Source: Nostoc sp. UHCC 0926 (GTDB taxonomy: Bacteria > Cyanobacteriota > Cyanobacteriia > Cyanobacteriales > Nostocaceae). From it: 64,000 nucleotides of DNA. Below, one piece after another: positions 35,593 to 44,915 of the stretch. The stretch lies in assembly GCF_028623165.1 (NCBI RefSeq), contig NZ_CP117768.1:3410001-3474000 (forward strand), read 5' to 3'. Below the pieces are notes generated by a model, which searched no databases, was not told the DNA's origin, and saw only the letters and a list, made by a program, of their open reading frames with translations. Within the stretch, counting starts at the first letter, position 1, and each line of letters begins with the position of its first letter. A program made the position numbers and the translations under genes.

Positions 35593-36648
35593 TTAAAGCA
35601 TTACTAAACTACCTTGTGCTTCTTCCTCTAATTCATAACCATTAGCCAGTTTTTCTATTGCTTGGTCAATCATTGCCAAACCTTGATCTACTTTTTCAAC
35701 TACACTTAACTGTCCTCGGAGTTCAGCAGCACCAACAAAACCTTTAGCATACCAAGTCATGTGCTTACGGGCTTGACGCACACCGCGATCGCCTTTATAT
35801 TCCCATAAGGCTTGTAAATGATCTCTTGCACATTCCAAACGCCCAATTGGGGTTGGTGGCGGTAATATCTCCCCAGTTTTCAGGAAGTGATCAATTTCTC
35901 CCACCAAAAACGGATAACCCAAAGTTCCACGGGAACACATCACACCATCAGCGCCAGTTTGCTCTAAACATCTCACTGCTGCTTCAACGGAGAAAATATC
36001 TCCATTCCCAATCACTGGGATAGAAAGCACTTCTTTTACACGGGTAATCCATTCCCAACGGGCATTGCCATTGTATCCTTGGGCGCGGGTGCGTCCGTGT
36101 ACTGTGATCATTTTTGCCCCTGCATCTTCCATCCGCTTGGCAAAGTCGAGAATAGTAATTTCGTTGTCATTCCAGCCAATACGGGTTTTTACTGTCACAG
36201 GGACATCAACAGCTTTTACCACTTCCCGCACAATTGCTTCTGCTACTTCTGGTTGCCGCAACAACGAAGAACCACCACCATTTTTAGTGATTTTATTTAC
36301 CGGACAACCCATATTAATATCAACAGTATCAGCACCTTCGGCAACTGCCTTGATTGCTGCTTCTGCCAGAAAATCTGGACGGCAATCAAATAGTTGAACG
36401 CTAATTGGGCGTTCGTTAGGGTCTACCTCCATGATTTTGGGTAACTGCTTGACATAATGCAACCCCGTAGCATTCACCATTTCGGTATACATCATCGAAT
36501 CTGGGGCATAGCGACGCACGAGACGGCGAAACACCATATCTGTAACCCCAGATAGAGGCGACTGGAGAACCCGACTTTTTACCTCAAATGAGCCAATTTT
36601 TAAGGGTTGGGAGAGCCTAGCTTGAAGAATGGGAGACAGAGAAATCAT
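35593..36648 (-). CDS. dusB: tRNA-dihydrouridine synthase
   Basis: 351 residues. TIM-barrel FMN enzyme: LQSPLSGVTDMVFRRLVRRY at the N-terminus, catalytic cysteine in DINMGCPVNKITKNGGG, VTVKTRIGWND, ITVHGRTRAQGYNG, and PVIGNGDIFS plus GVMCSRGTLGYPF for FMN binding. It reduces uridine to dihydrouridine in tRNA D-loops. The motif set fits the DusB (NifR3) branch. It is a single gene with 60 nt to the Uma2 gene on the same strand. Confidence 0.93.
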   Translation of the reverse strand: MISLSPILQARLSQPLKIGSFEVKSRVLQSPLSGVTDMVFRRLVRRYAPDSMMYTEMVNATGLHYVKQLPKIMEVDPNERPISVQLFDCRPDFLAEAAIKAVAEGADTVDINMGCPVNKITKNGGGSSLLRQPEVAEAIVREVVKAVDVPVTVKTRIGWNDNEITILDFAKRMEDAGAKMITVHGRTRAQGYNGNARWEWITRVKEVLSIPVIGNGDIFSVEAAVRCLEQTGADGVMCSRGTLGYPFLVGEIDHFLKTGEILPPPTPIGRLECARDHLQALWEYKGDRGVRQARKHMTWYAKGFVGAAELRGQLSVVEKVDQGLAMIDQAIEKLANGYELEEEAQGSLVML

Positions 36649-36748
36649 AGAAAAAATTAAAAATTGTGGGAACCGAAGATAGCTAGGATATTTAAAGATA
36701 CTGGTTATTTTCGTTGATATATCTTGACTTAGAGGCTATTTTTGCAGC

Positions 36749-36823
36749 TTACTGAGCCTGTTCAACTTCCAAATCCAACGCCTGCGAGATTTGTTTGGCT
36801 GTCAAACCCAATACCAATAATTA
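36749..36823 (-). pseudogene. C-terminal fragment of an Rpn/PD-(D/E)XK-type nuclease gene
   Basis: The minus-strand frame reads LGLTAKQISQALDLEVEQAQ before a stop codon, the usual ending of cyanobacterial Rpn/DUF4351-type nucleases. The frame is closed by a stop codon only about 25 codons upstream, so only the tail remains. Confidence 0.35.
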
Positions 36824-37009
36824 AGATAAAGTTGTTGTCTTCCACAACGACAACTCAATAGGTACAAGCAGCCCATGTTCTAGATCCTAGCACTACTACA
36901 ATGCCTGCTACTGCAAATAAACGCTACGACGATGCGCCATTTTAACCATATCATCATGGCAATGCTAGCAATGAACTTTTATAAAATAATGGTGGTTTTT
37001 ATGTAAACT

Positions 37010-37040
37010 ATTAATCTCCTGTGGGTGCAGAGAGATTAAT
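37010..37040. promoter_or_regulatory. Inverted repeat upstream of the MoxR-vWA operon
   Basis: ATTAATCTC (37010-37018) and GAGATTAAT (37032-37040) form a perfect 9-bp inverted repeat with a 13-nt spacer, ending 36 nt before the first start codon of the five-gene operon. It could be an operator or an RNA hairpin; no regulator is known for it. Confidence 0.35.
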
Positions 37041-37076
37041 GCTTGCGAAGCCTGTTCCAGAGAAAAACAAAACTCA

Positions 37077-37367
37077 GTGTCTCCAGTCTCAGAGCTACAG
37101 CAGATAGTCTCGAACAAATCAAGTGAAGTACCCAGTTCATCCTCAGCTAATTTAAATTCAGGACAAAGGCAGCGATTGCAGCAGCAACTAGACACCCTTC
37201 AAGCTGAATGGAATCTGAGGAACAAGAAGCTCAGGCGGATACAGGAAGCTCTTGCTATTGAGACAAACGTGGCGGTTAAGTTTCAATTACAACAACGTCA
37301 TGATGAAGAGGCTCAACTAGAAAGTCTTGCTAATGAGCTAGATAAAATTGAGCAAATACTACAGTAA
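37077..37367 (+). CDS. Short coiled-coil adaptor-like protein (EAD-like)
   Basis: 96 residues from a GTG at 37077; no ATG and no good ribosome binding site precede it. The N-terminal 25 residues are Ser-rich; the rest is a coiled coil. The stretch AIETNVAVKFQLQQRHDE then QLESLANELDKIEQ closely follows TETSISVKFQLEQEIQDEDI and QLQSLDQKLQELE in the next gene. The VKFQL pattern between two helices resembles the effector-associated domains (EAD) that join parts of bacterial conflict systems by like-with-like binding; the assignment to that group is inferred. First gene of a five-gene operon, 21 nt before the second. Confidence 0.65.
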   Translation: MSPVSELQQIVSNKSSEVPSSSSANLNSGQRQRLQQQLDTLQAEWNLRNKKLRRIQEALAIETNVAVKFQLQQRHDEEAQLESLANELDKIEQILQ

Positions 37368-37388
37368 ATTGGTCAAACAAAGTAGACA

Positions 37389-38483
37389 ATGCCCACCGTT
37401 GAATTTTTACTTAAAAAAGTCGAGAGGTTAAAAGAAAAATATGAGGGTCTTCACGAAGAATCGAAACAGCGTAATCAGAAGGTAAAGAAACTACGCAAAA
37501 GTTCAGCAACTGAAACCAGCATATCCGTAAAATTTCAGTTAGAGCAGGAAATTCAGGACGAGGACATTCAGCTTCAGAGCCTGGATCAGAAGCTTCAAGA
37601 ACTGGAAGAAAAAATTGAACAGGCTGAAAACCTCCTTACTAAAAATAAACAACAGGATGCAACGAAGTTCGTTAGTGATGAACTTTTTAAGAGAGAAACA
37701 CTTTACAAAGTCTTATTAGGGCTAGATTACATTAACCATGTGTCCTTATTCCGGAGGTTTCTGAACAAAAAACAAGCTGCTGCTTTTGTAATTCACGGCT
37801 CTCCAGAAGATACAGAGTGTAGTTTACAACTACTTCTGAAGCGTTTGCTGGGTGTGATGATCCAGGGGAGGACAAGCTTTCCACTACAGAAAACAAAGTT
37901 ATCTTGTAGAGTTCGTAGGCGAGATGTCAGTGCGCTGTGGCGAGAGTTGGGACGTGAATTTGGTGCTAATTATGATGATTCACCTGATGAGATTGCTGTT
38001 AAGGTTTGTGAAAGATTGCAAACAGAGCATGTTATTCTGCTATTCGACGATCTAGACCGTTTGAATGACATCAATCAATTCATTCAAGATTTATGGCTAC
38101 CTTTAGTGAAAGTAGCAAAAAAACATTTATATCAGACAAATAGTTGCCAGTTGCTGATGTTTCTAGTTGACTACAATGGTTGTGTTATCAATTCAACTTT
38201 TGAGTGCATAGATCAAGATACTGCAACTTGGGAATCTCATATTCCTATTCGACTACCAATGGTATCCCAATTTTCAGTGGATGTATTAACTGAATGGGTT
38301 AGGTTTGTTGTCGATGATCTGCCTGATGAATTTATTAGCCAGGACAATTATGAAGAATACACAGTTAAGTTTATTTTGCAAGACGGTAATCATGGAGTTC
38401 CCGATCTAGTCATGAAACGTATCTGCGGCATTTGGGGTTATGATTTGCATGATGAGGGAACGAGCAGATGGCTAAAACTGTAG
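37389..38483 (+). CDS. EAD-like coiled coil fused to inactive STAND domain
   Basis: 364 residues. Residues 1-90 are the coiled coil shared with the previous gene. Residues about 100-360 have the layout of a STAND P-loop domain: LLGLDYINHVSLFRRFLNK, then FVIHGSPEDTECSLQLLLKR where the Walker A should be (no GxxxxGK[ST]), and HVILLFDDLDRLNDI as a preserved Walker B. This matches the inactive STAND (iSTAND) proteins described in NTP-dependent conflict systems. It probably acts as a signalling or binding scaffold rather than an ATPase. Its end overlaps the MoxR gene by 16 nt, so translation is likely coupled. Confidence 0.8.
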   Translation: MPTVEFLLKKVERLKEKYEGLHEESKQRNQKVKKLRKSSATETSISVKFQLEQEIQDEDIQLQSLDQKLQELEEKIEQAENLLTKNKQQDATKFVSDELFKRETLYKVLLGLDYINHVSLFRRFLNKKQAAAFVIHGSPEDTECSLQLLLKRLLGVMIQGRTSFPLQKTKLSCRVRRRDVSALWRELGREFGANYDDSPDEIAVKVCERLQTEHVILLFDDLDRLNDINQFIQDLWLPLVKVAKKHLYQTNSCQLLMFLVDYNGCVINSTFECIDQDTATWESHIPIRLPMVSQFSVDVLTEWVRFVVDDLPDEFISQDNYEEYTVKFILQDGNHGVPDLVMKRICGIWGYDLHDEGTSRWLKL

Positions 38484-39421
38484 ACGGAAAGCGGCTGAAA
38501 TACACAGGTAAGGTGCAGCCCCAATCAGGAGAACAAGATCCACAGACAGGGCAAATTTTGTATCCCTACTTGCCTAGTGAGAAATTGGTAGAAGCTGTGA
38601 ATTTAGCGATCGCTCTCGAACGTCCCTTACTCTTGAAGGGAGAACCAGGATGTGGCAAGACAAAATTGGCTCGTGCAGTGGCTTATGAGTTGGGTTTACC
38701 CTATGAAGCTTGGTACATCAAATCTACCAGTCGAGCGCGGGATGGTCTTTACACCTATGATGCTGTTGGCAGGTTGCGGGATGCCCAACTTGCTGCCTCC
38801 AAAATAGATGAAGAAGCCGCAGTGCAAGCTAAAAATGCGGATGCTTACGTAGAGTGGGGCCCGTTAGGACGTGCCTTTCGCAATGAACAGCAGACTGTGG
38901 TTTTGATTGATGAAATAGATAAAGCTGATATTGACTTTCCTAACGACCTACTGCTAGAGCTTGATGAGCAACGATTTGAAGTCACAGAAGTAAAACAAAA
39001 CAGTCTGCTTAAGAAAATCCAGGCGAGAGTAACACCAATTGTTTTGATCACTAGTAATGATGAGAAAGACTTGCCTGATGCTTTCTTGCGCCGTTGTTTA
39101 TTTCACTACGTAAAATTCCCCGAACGTCAGCAGTTAATCGATATTGTCAAGACTCGGTTTTCGGTTTCACCCTTGGAATTGGTGGACGCAATTATTGACC
39201 GCTTTTTGGAACTGCGCGAAGAGATGCGGCGGGATAAGGGCGAAGCTGGTAAAAAGGTCAGCACCAGCGAACTGATGGATTGGGTGCGGATTCTTAATCA
39301 TCAAGATGATGAAATTCTCAGCAAGTTAAAAACTGAACTTCTGTATCCTGGCGTTTTACTGAAAAGTTGGGATGATTACCGTCGCTACGGTGAACAGATG
39401 CGATCGCAGCCAGAAGCATGA
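38468..39421 (+). CDS. MoxR-family AAA+ ATPase
   Basis: 317 residues. Walker A GEPGCGKTKLARAVA at 58-72, Walker B VVLIDEIDKADIDFPNDLL near 143-161, sensor 1 PIVLITSNDEKDLPDAFLRR with the arginine finger region. MoxR ATPases remodel partner complexes, usually with a vWA protein. Here the gene overlaps both neighbours: 16 nt with the iSTAND gene and 4 nt (ATGA) with the vWA gene, which indicates a tightly coupled operon. Confidence 0.9.
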   Translation: MAKTVDGKRLKYTGKVQPQSGEQDPQTGQILYPYLPSEKLVEAVNLAIALERPLLLKGEPGCGKTKLARAVAYELGLPYEAWYIKSTSRARDGLYTYDAVGRLRDAQLAASKIDEEAAVQAKNADAYVEWGPLGRAFRNEQQTVVLIDEIDKADIDFPNDLLLELDEQRFEVTEVKQNSLLKKIQARVTPIVLITSNDEKDLPDAFLRRCLFHYVKFPERQQLIDIVKTRFSVSPLELVDAIIDRFLELREEMRRDKGEAGKKVSTSELMDWVRILNHQDDEILSKLKTELLYPGVLLKSWDDYRRYGEQMRSQPEA

Positions 39422-40548
39422 AGATAGAAGCTCCTCATGAAGAACTACCACTGCTTGAGCTTTTTACACAACTGCGCGAGGCAGGTTTGTCCTTAGGTAT
39501 CAATGAATACCGCCTTGCTCTGACAGCTTTACAGGAAGGCTTTGGCACGACTGACCAAGAGGCGTTAGCAGAACTGTGTCGTACTTTGTGGGTAAAATCC
39601 CAGGATGAAGAACATCTGTTTAACTATCACTTTCAGCAGGTAATAACAGAATCTCATCCTGTAAAGTCTTTTGTTAGGAAGGAACAAGAGAAGACATCTT
39701 CCAGAATGCAAGAAGCGGTAGAAAGTGACTATAATTATTCACCTGATTTGCTCAACACAACACCCACCACTGTACCCGTTTCATCGGAATTGATGGAAGT
39801 ACAAGATGAGATGCAAGTGGCTGAAGCAGTACAAATTACTACTCAAAAAAATGAGGAAATTACTGTTAATCGCTTTACCGAAACAGATGAGTATTTTCCA
39901 GTGACGCGGCGGCAGATGAAACAAAGCTGGCGGCATTTACGCCGAATGGTACGACAAGGTTTGCCCACAGAGTTAGACATAGAGGCAACTATTGAGCAAG
40001 TGGTACGGCAGGGGGTTTTGCTAGAGCCTGTACTGATGCCCAGTCGGGTGAATAGAACTGAACTGCTATTGCTGATCGATCACAAGGGGTCGATGGTTCC
40101 CTTTCACGCATTATCCCAGCGATTAGCTGAGACAGCATTACGAGGCGGACGCTTAGGAAAAGCTAGCATTTACTACTTTCATAATTGCCCAACTAAATAT
40201 CTGTACTATGACCAGACGCGCCAAAAAGCCCAACCTGTCGCAGATTTTCTAGCTCAGTTACGCCCAGAGCGTTCTGCTGTATTAATTTTTAGTGATGGAG
40301 GAGCAGCACGGGGCGGTTTTAGTCTAGAACGGCTAGAGTTAAGCCAAAAATTTTTAGACCAATTGAAACAGCGATCGCGTTACATTGCATGGCTGAATCC
40401 AATGGCAACAGAACGCTGGTTTGGCACAACAGCAGGAGAAATTGCCCGTTTAGTGCCGATGTTTGAAGTTAGCAGACAGGGTTTTGATGGTGCGATCGAT
40501 GTGTTGCGGGGTCGGGGAATCAATGCACAATTAAGGTACGGGCTGTAA
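39418..40548 (+). CDS. vWA-domain partner of MoxR
   Basis: 376 residues. An N-terminal helical part (LLELFTQLREAGLSLGINEY) and an acidic linker precede a C-terminal von Willebrand A domain from about residue 212. The MIDAS motif reads LLIDHKGSMVPF, so the first Ser of the usual DxSxS is replaced by Lys while the D and the last Ser remain; metal binding may be altered. The other acidic site is FSDGGAARGG. In MoxR-vWA pairs the vWA protein recognises a target and the AAA+ ring acts on it. It overlaps the MoxR gene by 4 nt. Confidence 0.85.
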   Translation: MKIEAPHEELPLLELFTQLREAGLSLGINEYRLALTALQEGFGTTDQEALAELCRTLWVKSQDEEHLFNYHFQQVITESHPVKSFVRKEQEKTSSRMQEAVESDYNYSPDLLNTTPTTVPVSSELMEVQDEMQVAEAVQITTQKNEEITVNRFTETDEYFPVTRRQMKQSWRHLRRMVRQGLPTELDIEATIEQVVRQGVLLEPVLMPSRVNRTELLLLIDHKGSMVPFHALSQRLAETALRGGRLGKASIYYFHNCPTKYLYYDQTRQKAQPVADFLAQLRPERSAVLIFSDGGAARGGFSLERLELSQKFLDQLKQRSRYIAWLNPMATERWFGTTAGEIARLVPMFEVSRQGFDGAIDVLRGRGINAQLRYGL

Positions 40549-40583
40549 TCAATTTAACTGGGAGTATTTCAACGGTAGAAAGC

Positions 40584-42608
40584 ATGAAGCCAGAAGTAGC
40601 TAGTCGTAGAATTGAGTCTTTTGGTCAACGCTTCGGGGAAGCGCACCTCTATCTGGTTTACCATGCAGCTTTTCCGTTAGCCCTCACCCCAGATTTACTT
40701 TACCGCTTGTGGGCGAATTTTCAACGAGATATTCATAGGCAGGAGTTGAAAATACCTTGGCTGGCTGTGGCTGATTTGCTACTTTCTAGCCTTTGTGATG
40801 AAGTGGGGCATGAACTCTACGAGATGGATACAGCAGTGCGAAATGCCCTGTTGAGAGAGTTGAGAGAGAATCCTCGTTTTGGCGAAAAGCGGATTAATGA
40901 ACTGTCTGATTTTTTGCTTACTTATGTGCGGCAGCAACTTGAGAGCCACGATCCCGATATTCGTGATTTTGCTCAGGCTCAGAGGTGGACAGCGTTAGCC
41001 TATACGCGACCAAGTGAGGCGGCGCGTGAATTAGCATCAACACTTTCAAAGTTGAAATTGGAGGAAAAAGCAGAGTGGGTTCGCATGAGATCAATTATAG
41101 ATACCTTTGCAGAACCGCTAGCAGGGTTTGAACCACTCTTAGTTTATGCTCGTGGGATAAAACATCTAGCTTTTGGTGATTTAGTGAATGCAAAAGCTGA
41201 ATTTAGTAAAATATCAACTTTACAGGGAAAGATACAGACTGCTGGTGTGAGTTTGGTTATCCCTAAACAAATAACTGATGAGCCATTTCCTGCTAAAAAA
41301 TCACAGAAATTTAAATTAGATTTAGTCAGGTTTTTTCAAGCTTGCAACCCCAGTAAGACTCTGGTTGTGAGCAAACCGGAAGATAGACAATATTATATTG
41401 ATTTCTCCAAAGTGCGTGGCGCTAAGATTATTGAAGAATTAGGGCGAACTATTACCCGCCTTGCACCGGAACAATCTACCTGTCAATTGTTTACCGGACA
41501 TATCGGCTGTGGCAAATCCACAGAATTACTGCGGCTCAAAGCAGAGTTAGAGCAGCAGGGATTTCATGTGGTTTATTTTGAGTCTAGCCAAAGCTTGGAT
41601 ATGGCTGATATTCATGTTACAGATATTTTACTGGCAGTAGCTTGTGAGGTGAGTCAAAGCCTGGAAGCAATAAAAATTAACCTTAAACCAGGATACTTTA
41701 AAAATCTGTTTACGGAAATTTCTGAGTTTTTGCAAACGCCGATAGAACTTGAGGGAGAGTTATCTGTAGGTATTGCCAAAATTACTGCCAAAACTAAAGA
41801 TAGTCCCAAACTTCGCTCTCAGTTACGACAATATTTAGAACCGCGCACCAATGGCATTTTAGAATCAATTAACAAAGAATTGCTCAAGCCTGCTAGAGAA
41901 AAACTCAAGCAGCAAGGTAAAAAAGGACTGGTGGTAATTATAGATAATCTCGACCGAGTGGATAATTCTTTGAAGCCTTCCGGTCATTACCAGCCAGAAT
42001 ATCTCTTTGTGGAACGCGGTGAACAGTTAAACCAGCTAAATTGTCATGTTGTTTATACTATTCCCCTAGTGTTGATTTTTTCCAACGCTTTAGGAAGGTT
42101 AACAAATCGCTTCGGGGTAGACCCTAAGGTTTTGCCGATGGTTCCTGTGCAACTACAGGATGGTTCGCAATTTTCACAAGGAATCACGCTGCTGCAACAG
42201 ATGGTTATGGCGAGGGCTTTTCCTGGTGTCAGTTGGGAACAAAGCCGAAATTTAATTACTGAGGTTTTTGATAGTCCTGATACTTTAGAAAGGCTGTGCT
42301 TAGTTAGCGGCGGTCATTTGCGTAATTTGCTGATGTTATTATTTCGCTGTCTTCAGCAAGAAGACCCACCCTTGTCGCAAGAGTGCGTAAATAGGGTGAT
42401 TAAACAACGCCGCGATGAACTAATTTTAGCAATTACGCCTGATGAATGGGAATCACTGCGTGAGGTGGCGCAAGAGAAAAGCTTGAGAGGTCATGAAAGA
42501 TACGAACTTTTGCTCCGCAGTATGTTTGTATTTGAATACCGAAATGAGCATGGTTCTTGGTTTGATATTAATCCGATTTTGGCGGAGGCTAAAGAATTCA
42601 GGCTTTAA
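40584..42608 (+). CDS. Two-domain protein: helical N-terminus plus active P-loop NTPase
   Basis: 674 residues. The N-terminal about 230 residues (RIESFGQRFGEAHLYLVYHA, PLALTPDLLYRLWANFQ, VADLLLSSLCDEVGHELYEM) form a helical domain that, as I recall, recurs next to MoxR-vWA pairs in cyanobacteria in front of varied effectors. Residues about 240-670 hold a STAND/AAA-type NTPase: Walker A GHIGCGKS at 305-312, Walker B GLVVIIDNLDRV near 448-459, and C-terminal SGGHLRNLLMLLFRC and FEYRNEHGSWFDINPIL. The NTPase matches the 430-residue protein at 54813-56105 throughout. It could be the third (VMAP-like) component of the system; its effector activity, if any, is unknown. It starts 35 nt after the vWA gene. 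Confidence 0.8.
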   Translation: MKPEVASRRIESFGQRFGEAHLYLVYHAAFPLALTPDLLYRLWANFQRDIHRQELKIPWLAVADLLLSSLCDEVGHELYEMDTAVRNALLRELRENPRFGEKRINELSDFLLTYVRQQLESHDPDIRDFAQAQRWTALAYTRPSEAARELASTLSKLKLEEKAEWVRMRSIIDTFAEPLAGFEPLLVYARGIKHLAFGDLVNAKAEFSKISTLQGKIQTAGVSLVIPKQITDEPFPAKKSQKFKLDLVRFFQACNPSKTLVVSKPEDRQYYIDFSKVRGAKIIEELGRTITRLAPEQSTCQLFTGHIGCGKSTELLRLKAELEQQGFHVVYFESSQSLDMADIHVTDILLAVACEVSQSLEAIKINLKPGYFKNLFTEISEFLQTPIELEGELSVGIAKITAKTKDSPKLRSQLRQYLEPRTNGILESINKELLKPAREKLKQQGKKGLVVIIDNLDRVDNSLKPSGHYQPEYLFVERGEQLNQLNCHVVYTIPLVLIFSNALGRLTNRFGVDPKVLPMVPVQLQDGSQFSQGITLLQQMVMARAFPGVSWEQSRNLITEVFDSPDTLERLCLVSGGHLRNLLMLLFRCLQQEDPPLSQECVNRVIKQRRDELILAITPDEWESLREVAQEKSLRGHERYELLLRSMFVFEYRNEHGSWFDINPILAEAKEFRL

Positions 42609-42731
42609 CTAAAAAAATATTACGAAGAAGCCAGTCAGGATCTAGAAGTGATTGACAAAAATTTTCTAATTTTAATTTCTGAAAATGCGATCGCGCCCTT
42701 TTACCAACGCGATCGCTAAATTTTGCATCCC

Positions 42732-43685
42732 CTAACCAATAAAATGCAGATGATTGATCCCTGCACTAATTAGATGATGGGTAACGGGAAGACTATCCAC
42801 TACCATACCCAGACACAACAGCATCATGTAGGAGATGGAATAGAGAAACAACTCTCTAGCTACAGTGCGATCCTCTGGATTTTGCAACAAACGCCAAGAT
42901 TTGTGGATAAATAATCCTCCCAGAATTAGGGCGATCGCAGCATAAAGAATTCCACTTGCTCCCAAGGGATAAACCAATAACACGGTTGCAACTACGGTAA
43001 GCAGGGTATAGTACCAAATCTGCTTCACGGTTGCCGTAGTACCTTCAATCACAGGTAACATTGGTATCCCAACTTTTGCGTAGTCATCTTTAATCATCAG
43101 AGCTAACGCCCAGAAATGGGGTGGTGTCCACAAAAAGACGATCGCAAAAATCAACCATGCTGACCAGCTTAATGTGCCTGTGACAGCAGCCCAACCCACT
43201 AACGCCGGAATTGCCCCAGCGGCCCCACCAATGACGATATTCTGGGTGCTGTGGCGTTTCAGCCAGTGGGTATAGACCAAAATATAAAAGACGATGCCAG
43301 AGAAGGCTAGCAAGGCGGCTAACAGATTGGCAAATACTGCCAGGAGTGTAAAGGAAATCGTCGCCAGTGCGATCGCAAAAATTAGAGCATCGCGCGGCTG
43401 CACCTTACCCGAAGGCATCGGACGATGGCGCGTCCGCTCCATGTCATAATCAATATCCCGGTCATAGACACAGTTAATCGTCTGGGCGCTTGCAGCCGCC
43501 AAGGTGCCACCAGTGAGAGTTACTAGCAACAGCAATGGATCTACTTCTCCCTTAGCAGCAATCCACATACTCCCAGCCGTGGTAATCAAAAGCAACGGAA
43601 TAATCCGAGGCTTCGTTAGCTGGTAGTAACTTTGAATTACCTGTAAAAATGTTTCGTGGTGGCGAGAGACATTAGTCTCAATCAT
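42732..43685 (-). CDS. ctaB: Protoheme IX farnesyltransferase (heme O synthase)
   Basis: 317 residues, about nine membrane helices. The UbiA-type prenyl diphosphate/Mg motifs are [15 protein letters not shown] and, in the second half, [33 protein letters not shown] at the start is the family signature. It adds a farnesyl group to heme B, giving heme O for cytochrome oxidase. It lies beside ctaA and the ctaCDE genes; its gene is separated from ctaA by 309 nt of repeats, so it may have its own promoter. Confidence 0.95.
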   Translation of the reverse strand: MIETNVSRHHETFLQVIQSYYQLTKPRIIPLLLITTAGSMWIAAKGEVDPLLLLVTLTGGTLAAASAQTINCVYDRDIDYDMERTRHRPMPSGKVQPRDALIFAIALATISFTLLAVFANLLAALLAFSGIVFYILVYTHWLKRHSTQNIVIGGAAGAIPALVGWAAVTGTLSWSAWLIFAIVFLWTPPHFWALALMIKDDYAKVGIPMLPVIEGTTATVKQIWYYTLLTVVATVLLVYPLGASGILYAAIALILGGLFIHKSWRLLQNPEDRTVARELFLYSISYMMLLCLGMVVDSLPVTHHLISAGINHLHFIG

Positions 43686-43994
43686 TTTGGCTCTGGTTCC
43701 TTATTTTTCAACAACTTATATGCAGCCCCCGCTCAAGCTGGCTCTTTCAGGCAAACGAAAACACAGATTTTCTGCACCTGCGTGGGTCGCAATACTCGCC
43801 GTTGCGCCTTCCATCAGTGCTGAGTGCTGAGTTAGGAGTAGAGAGACGCGATTAATCGCGTACAGGAGTTAGGAGTAGAGACGCGATTAATCGCGTCTGT
43901 TACGGAGTTAGGAATTCTTCCCCTGCTTCCCCTGCTCGCTCATCTCCCTCATTCCCTACTCGTGACTCAGCACGGGCTAAACGCCCCGCTACCG
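43686..43994. repeat. Repeat-filled gap between ctaB and ctaA
   Basis: Two copies of the GACGCGATTAATCGCGTC palindrome (43845-43860, truncated, and 43880-43897), in the inverse setting of the array at 19741, plus cccctgcttcccctgctcgc at 43921-43940, the family inserted in thiO. No gene. Confidence 0.75.
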
Positions 43995-44915
43995 CTAACG
44001 TAACTCAACACTCACTGAGTCACGCAGTGCGAGAACTGTGAAAGCCACCAAAGTACCCAGCAAAGTAGCTCCTATAGCTTGGTGAGAGACGGTCAGAGGC
44101 TCGACTTGGAGATGTAATTTGAAAGTGGCGAATCCCAACAAGATTTGTAAGCTCAACAACGCACCAGCCATATTTGCCAGTCGCCGCAAGGCTGGATGTA
44201 GTGCTGGTGTACGCCAACAGATAAATACCATTGCCAAGGTTGCCATTGTTGGCGGCACCAAACCAGCAATATGGCTGTACATCACAGTACAAAGTTGAGA
44301 ACCGCCGAGGCATTGGTGTAGCGCCCAGCGAGAGCCTACCAAAGCACCTAGCAGACTTTGCAGGTAAACCAGAACAGCGGCAGTTAAACCTACCCAAGGT
44401 AAATTACCAACGGTTCCAGTCCCTTGATAGGGAGTGAGTGCTGTGCCGACAATCAGGAGGGTGGTAAAAAACAACAGCGCCGTTCCTAAATGAGCGGTAA
44501 CGATATCAAACCGCAACAGTTCGGTAACTGTGAGTCCCCCCAAGATACCTTGGAAGACGATTAAAAATAGGGCGAATGTGGATGCCCAAGGCAGCCAAGA
44601 GGGTAAGAAACGACGATGCCACCAGGACAAACCGAAGAGTGCGATCGCGCTTACACCAATTAAAGCTGCATCCAATCTGTGAAACCACTCCAGGAACACC
44701 TGGAGATTCATTTGCTTGGCTGGCACGAGTTCGCCATAGCATAAGGGCCAGTCTGGGCAAGCAAGTCCAGCATTCATCACGCGGGTGGCACTGCCTATTG
44801 CCATCAAAATTAAGGTGGCTATGCACATTTTCCACACCAAGCGCCGAATCATTTCCTTGGGCTTTTGCTGCTCAAGTGCCGCTTCATTTTGTTGTTGTAG
44901 GACAAATTCGCTCAT
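43995..44915 (-). CDS. ctaA: Heme A synthase
   Basis: 306 residues, eight membrane helices in two similar halves. Heme-binding histidines are in FLEWFHRLDAALIG, DIVTAHLGTALLFF, MYSHIAGLVPP and VSHQAIGATLLG. ATRVMNAGLACPDWPLCYGE and the cysteine-bearing HQCLGGSQLC are family features. It oxidises heme O to heme A for cytochrome oxidase. It is divergent from ctaC, with 392 nt between. Confidence 0.94.
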   Translation of the reverse strand: MSEFVLQQQNEAALEQQKPKEMIRRLVWKMCIATLILMAIGSATRVMNAGLACPDWPLCYGELVPAKQMNLQVFLEWFHRLDAALIGVSAIALFGLSWWHRRFLPSWLPWASTFALFLIVFQGILGGLTVTELLRFDIVTAHLGTALLFFTTLLIVGTALTPYQGTGTVGNLPWVGLTAAVLVYLQSLLGALVGSRWALHQCLGGSQLCTVMYSHIAGLVPPTMATLAMVFICWRTPALHPALRRLANMAGALLSLQILLGFATFKLHLQVEPLTVSHQAIGATLLGTLVAFTVLALRDSVSVELR

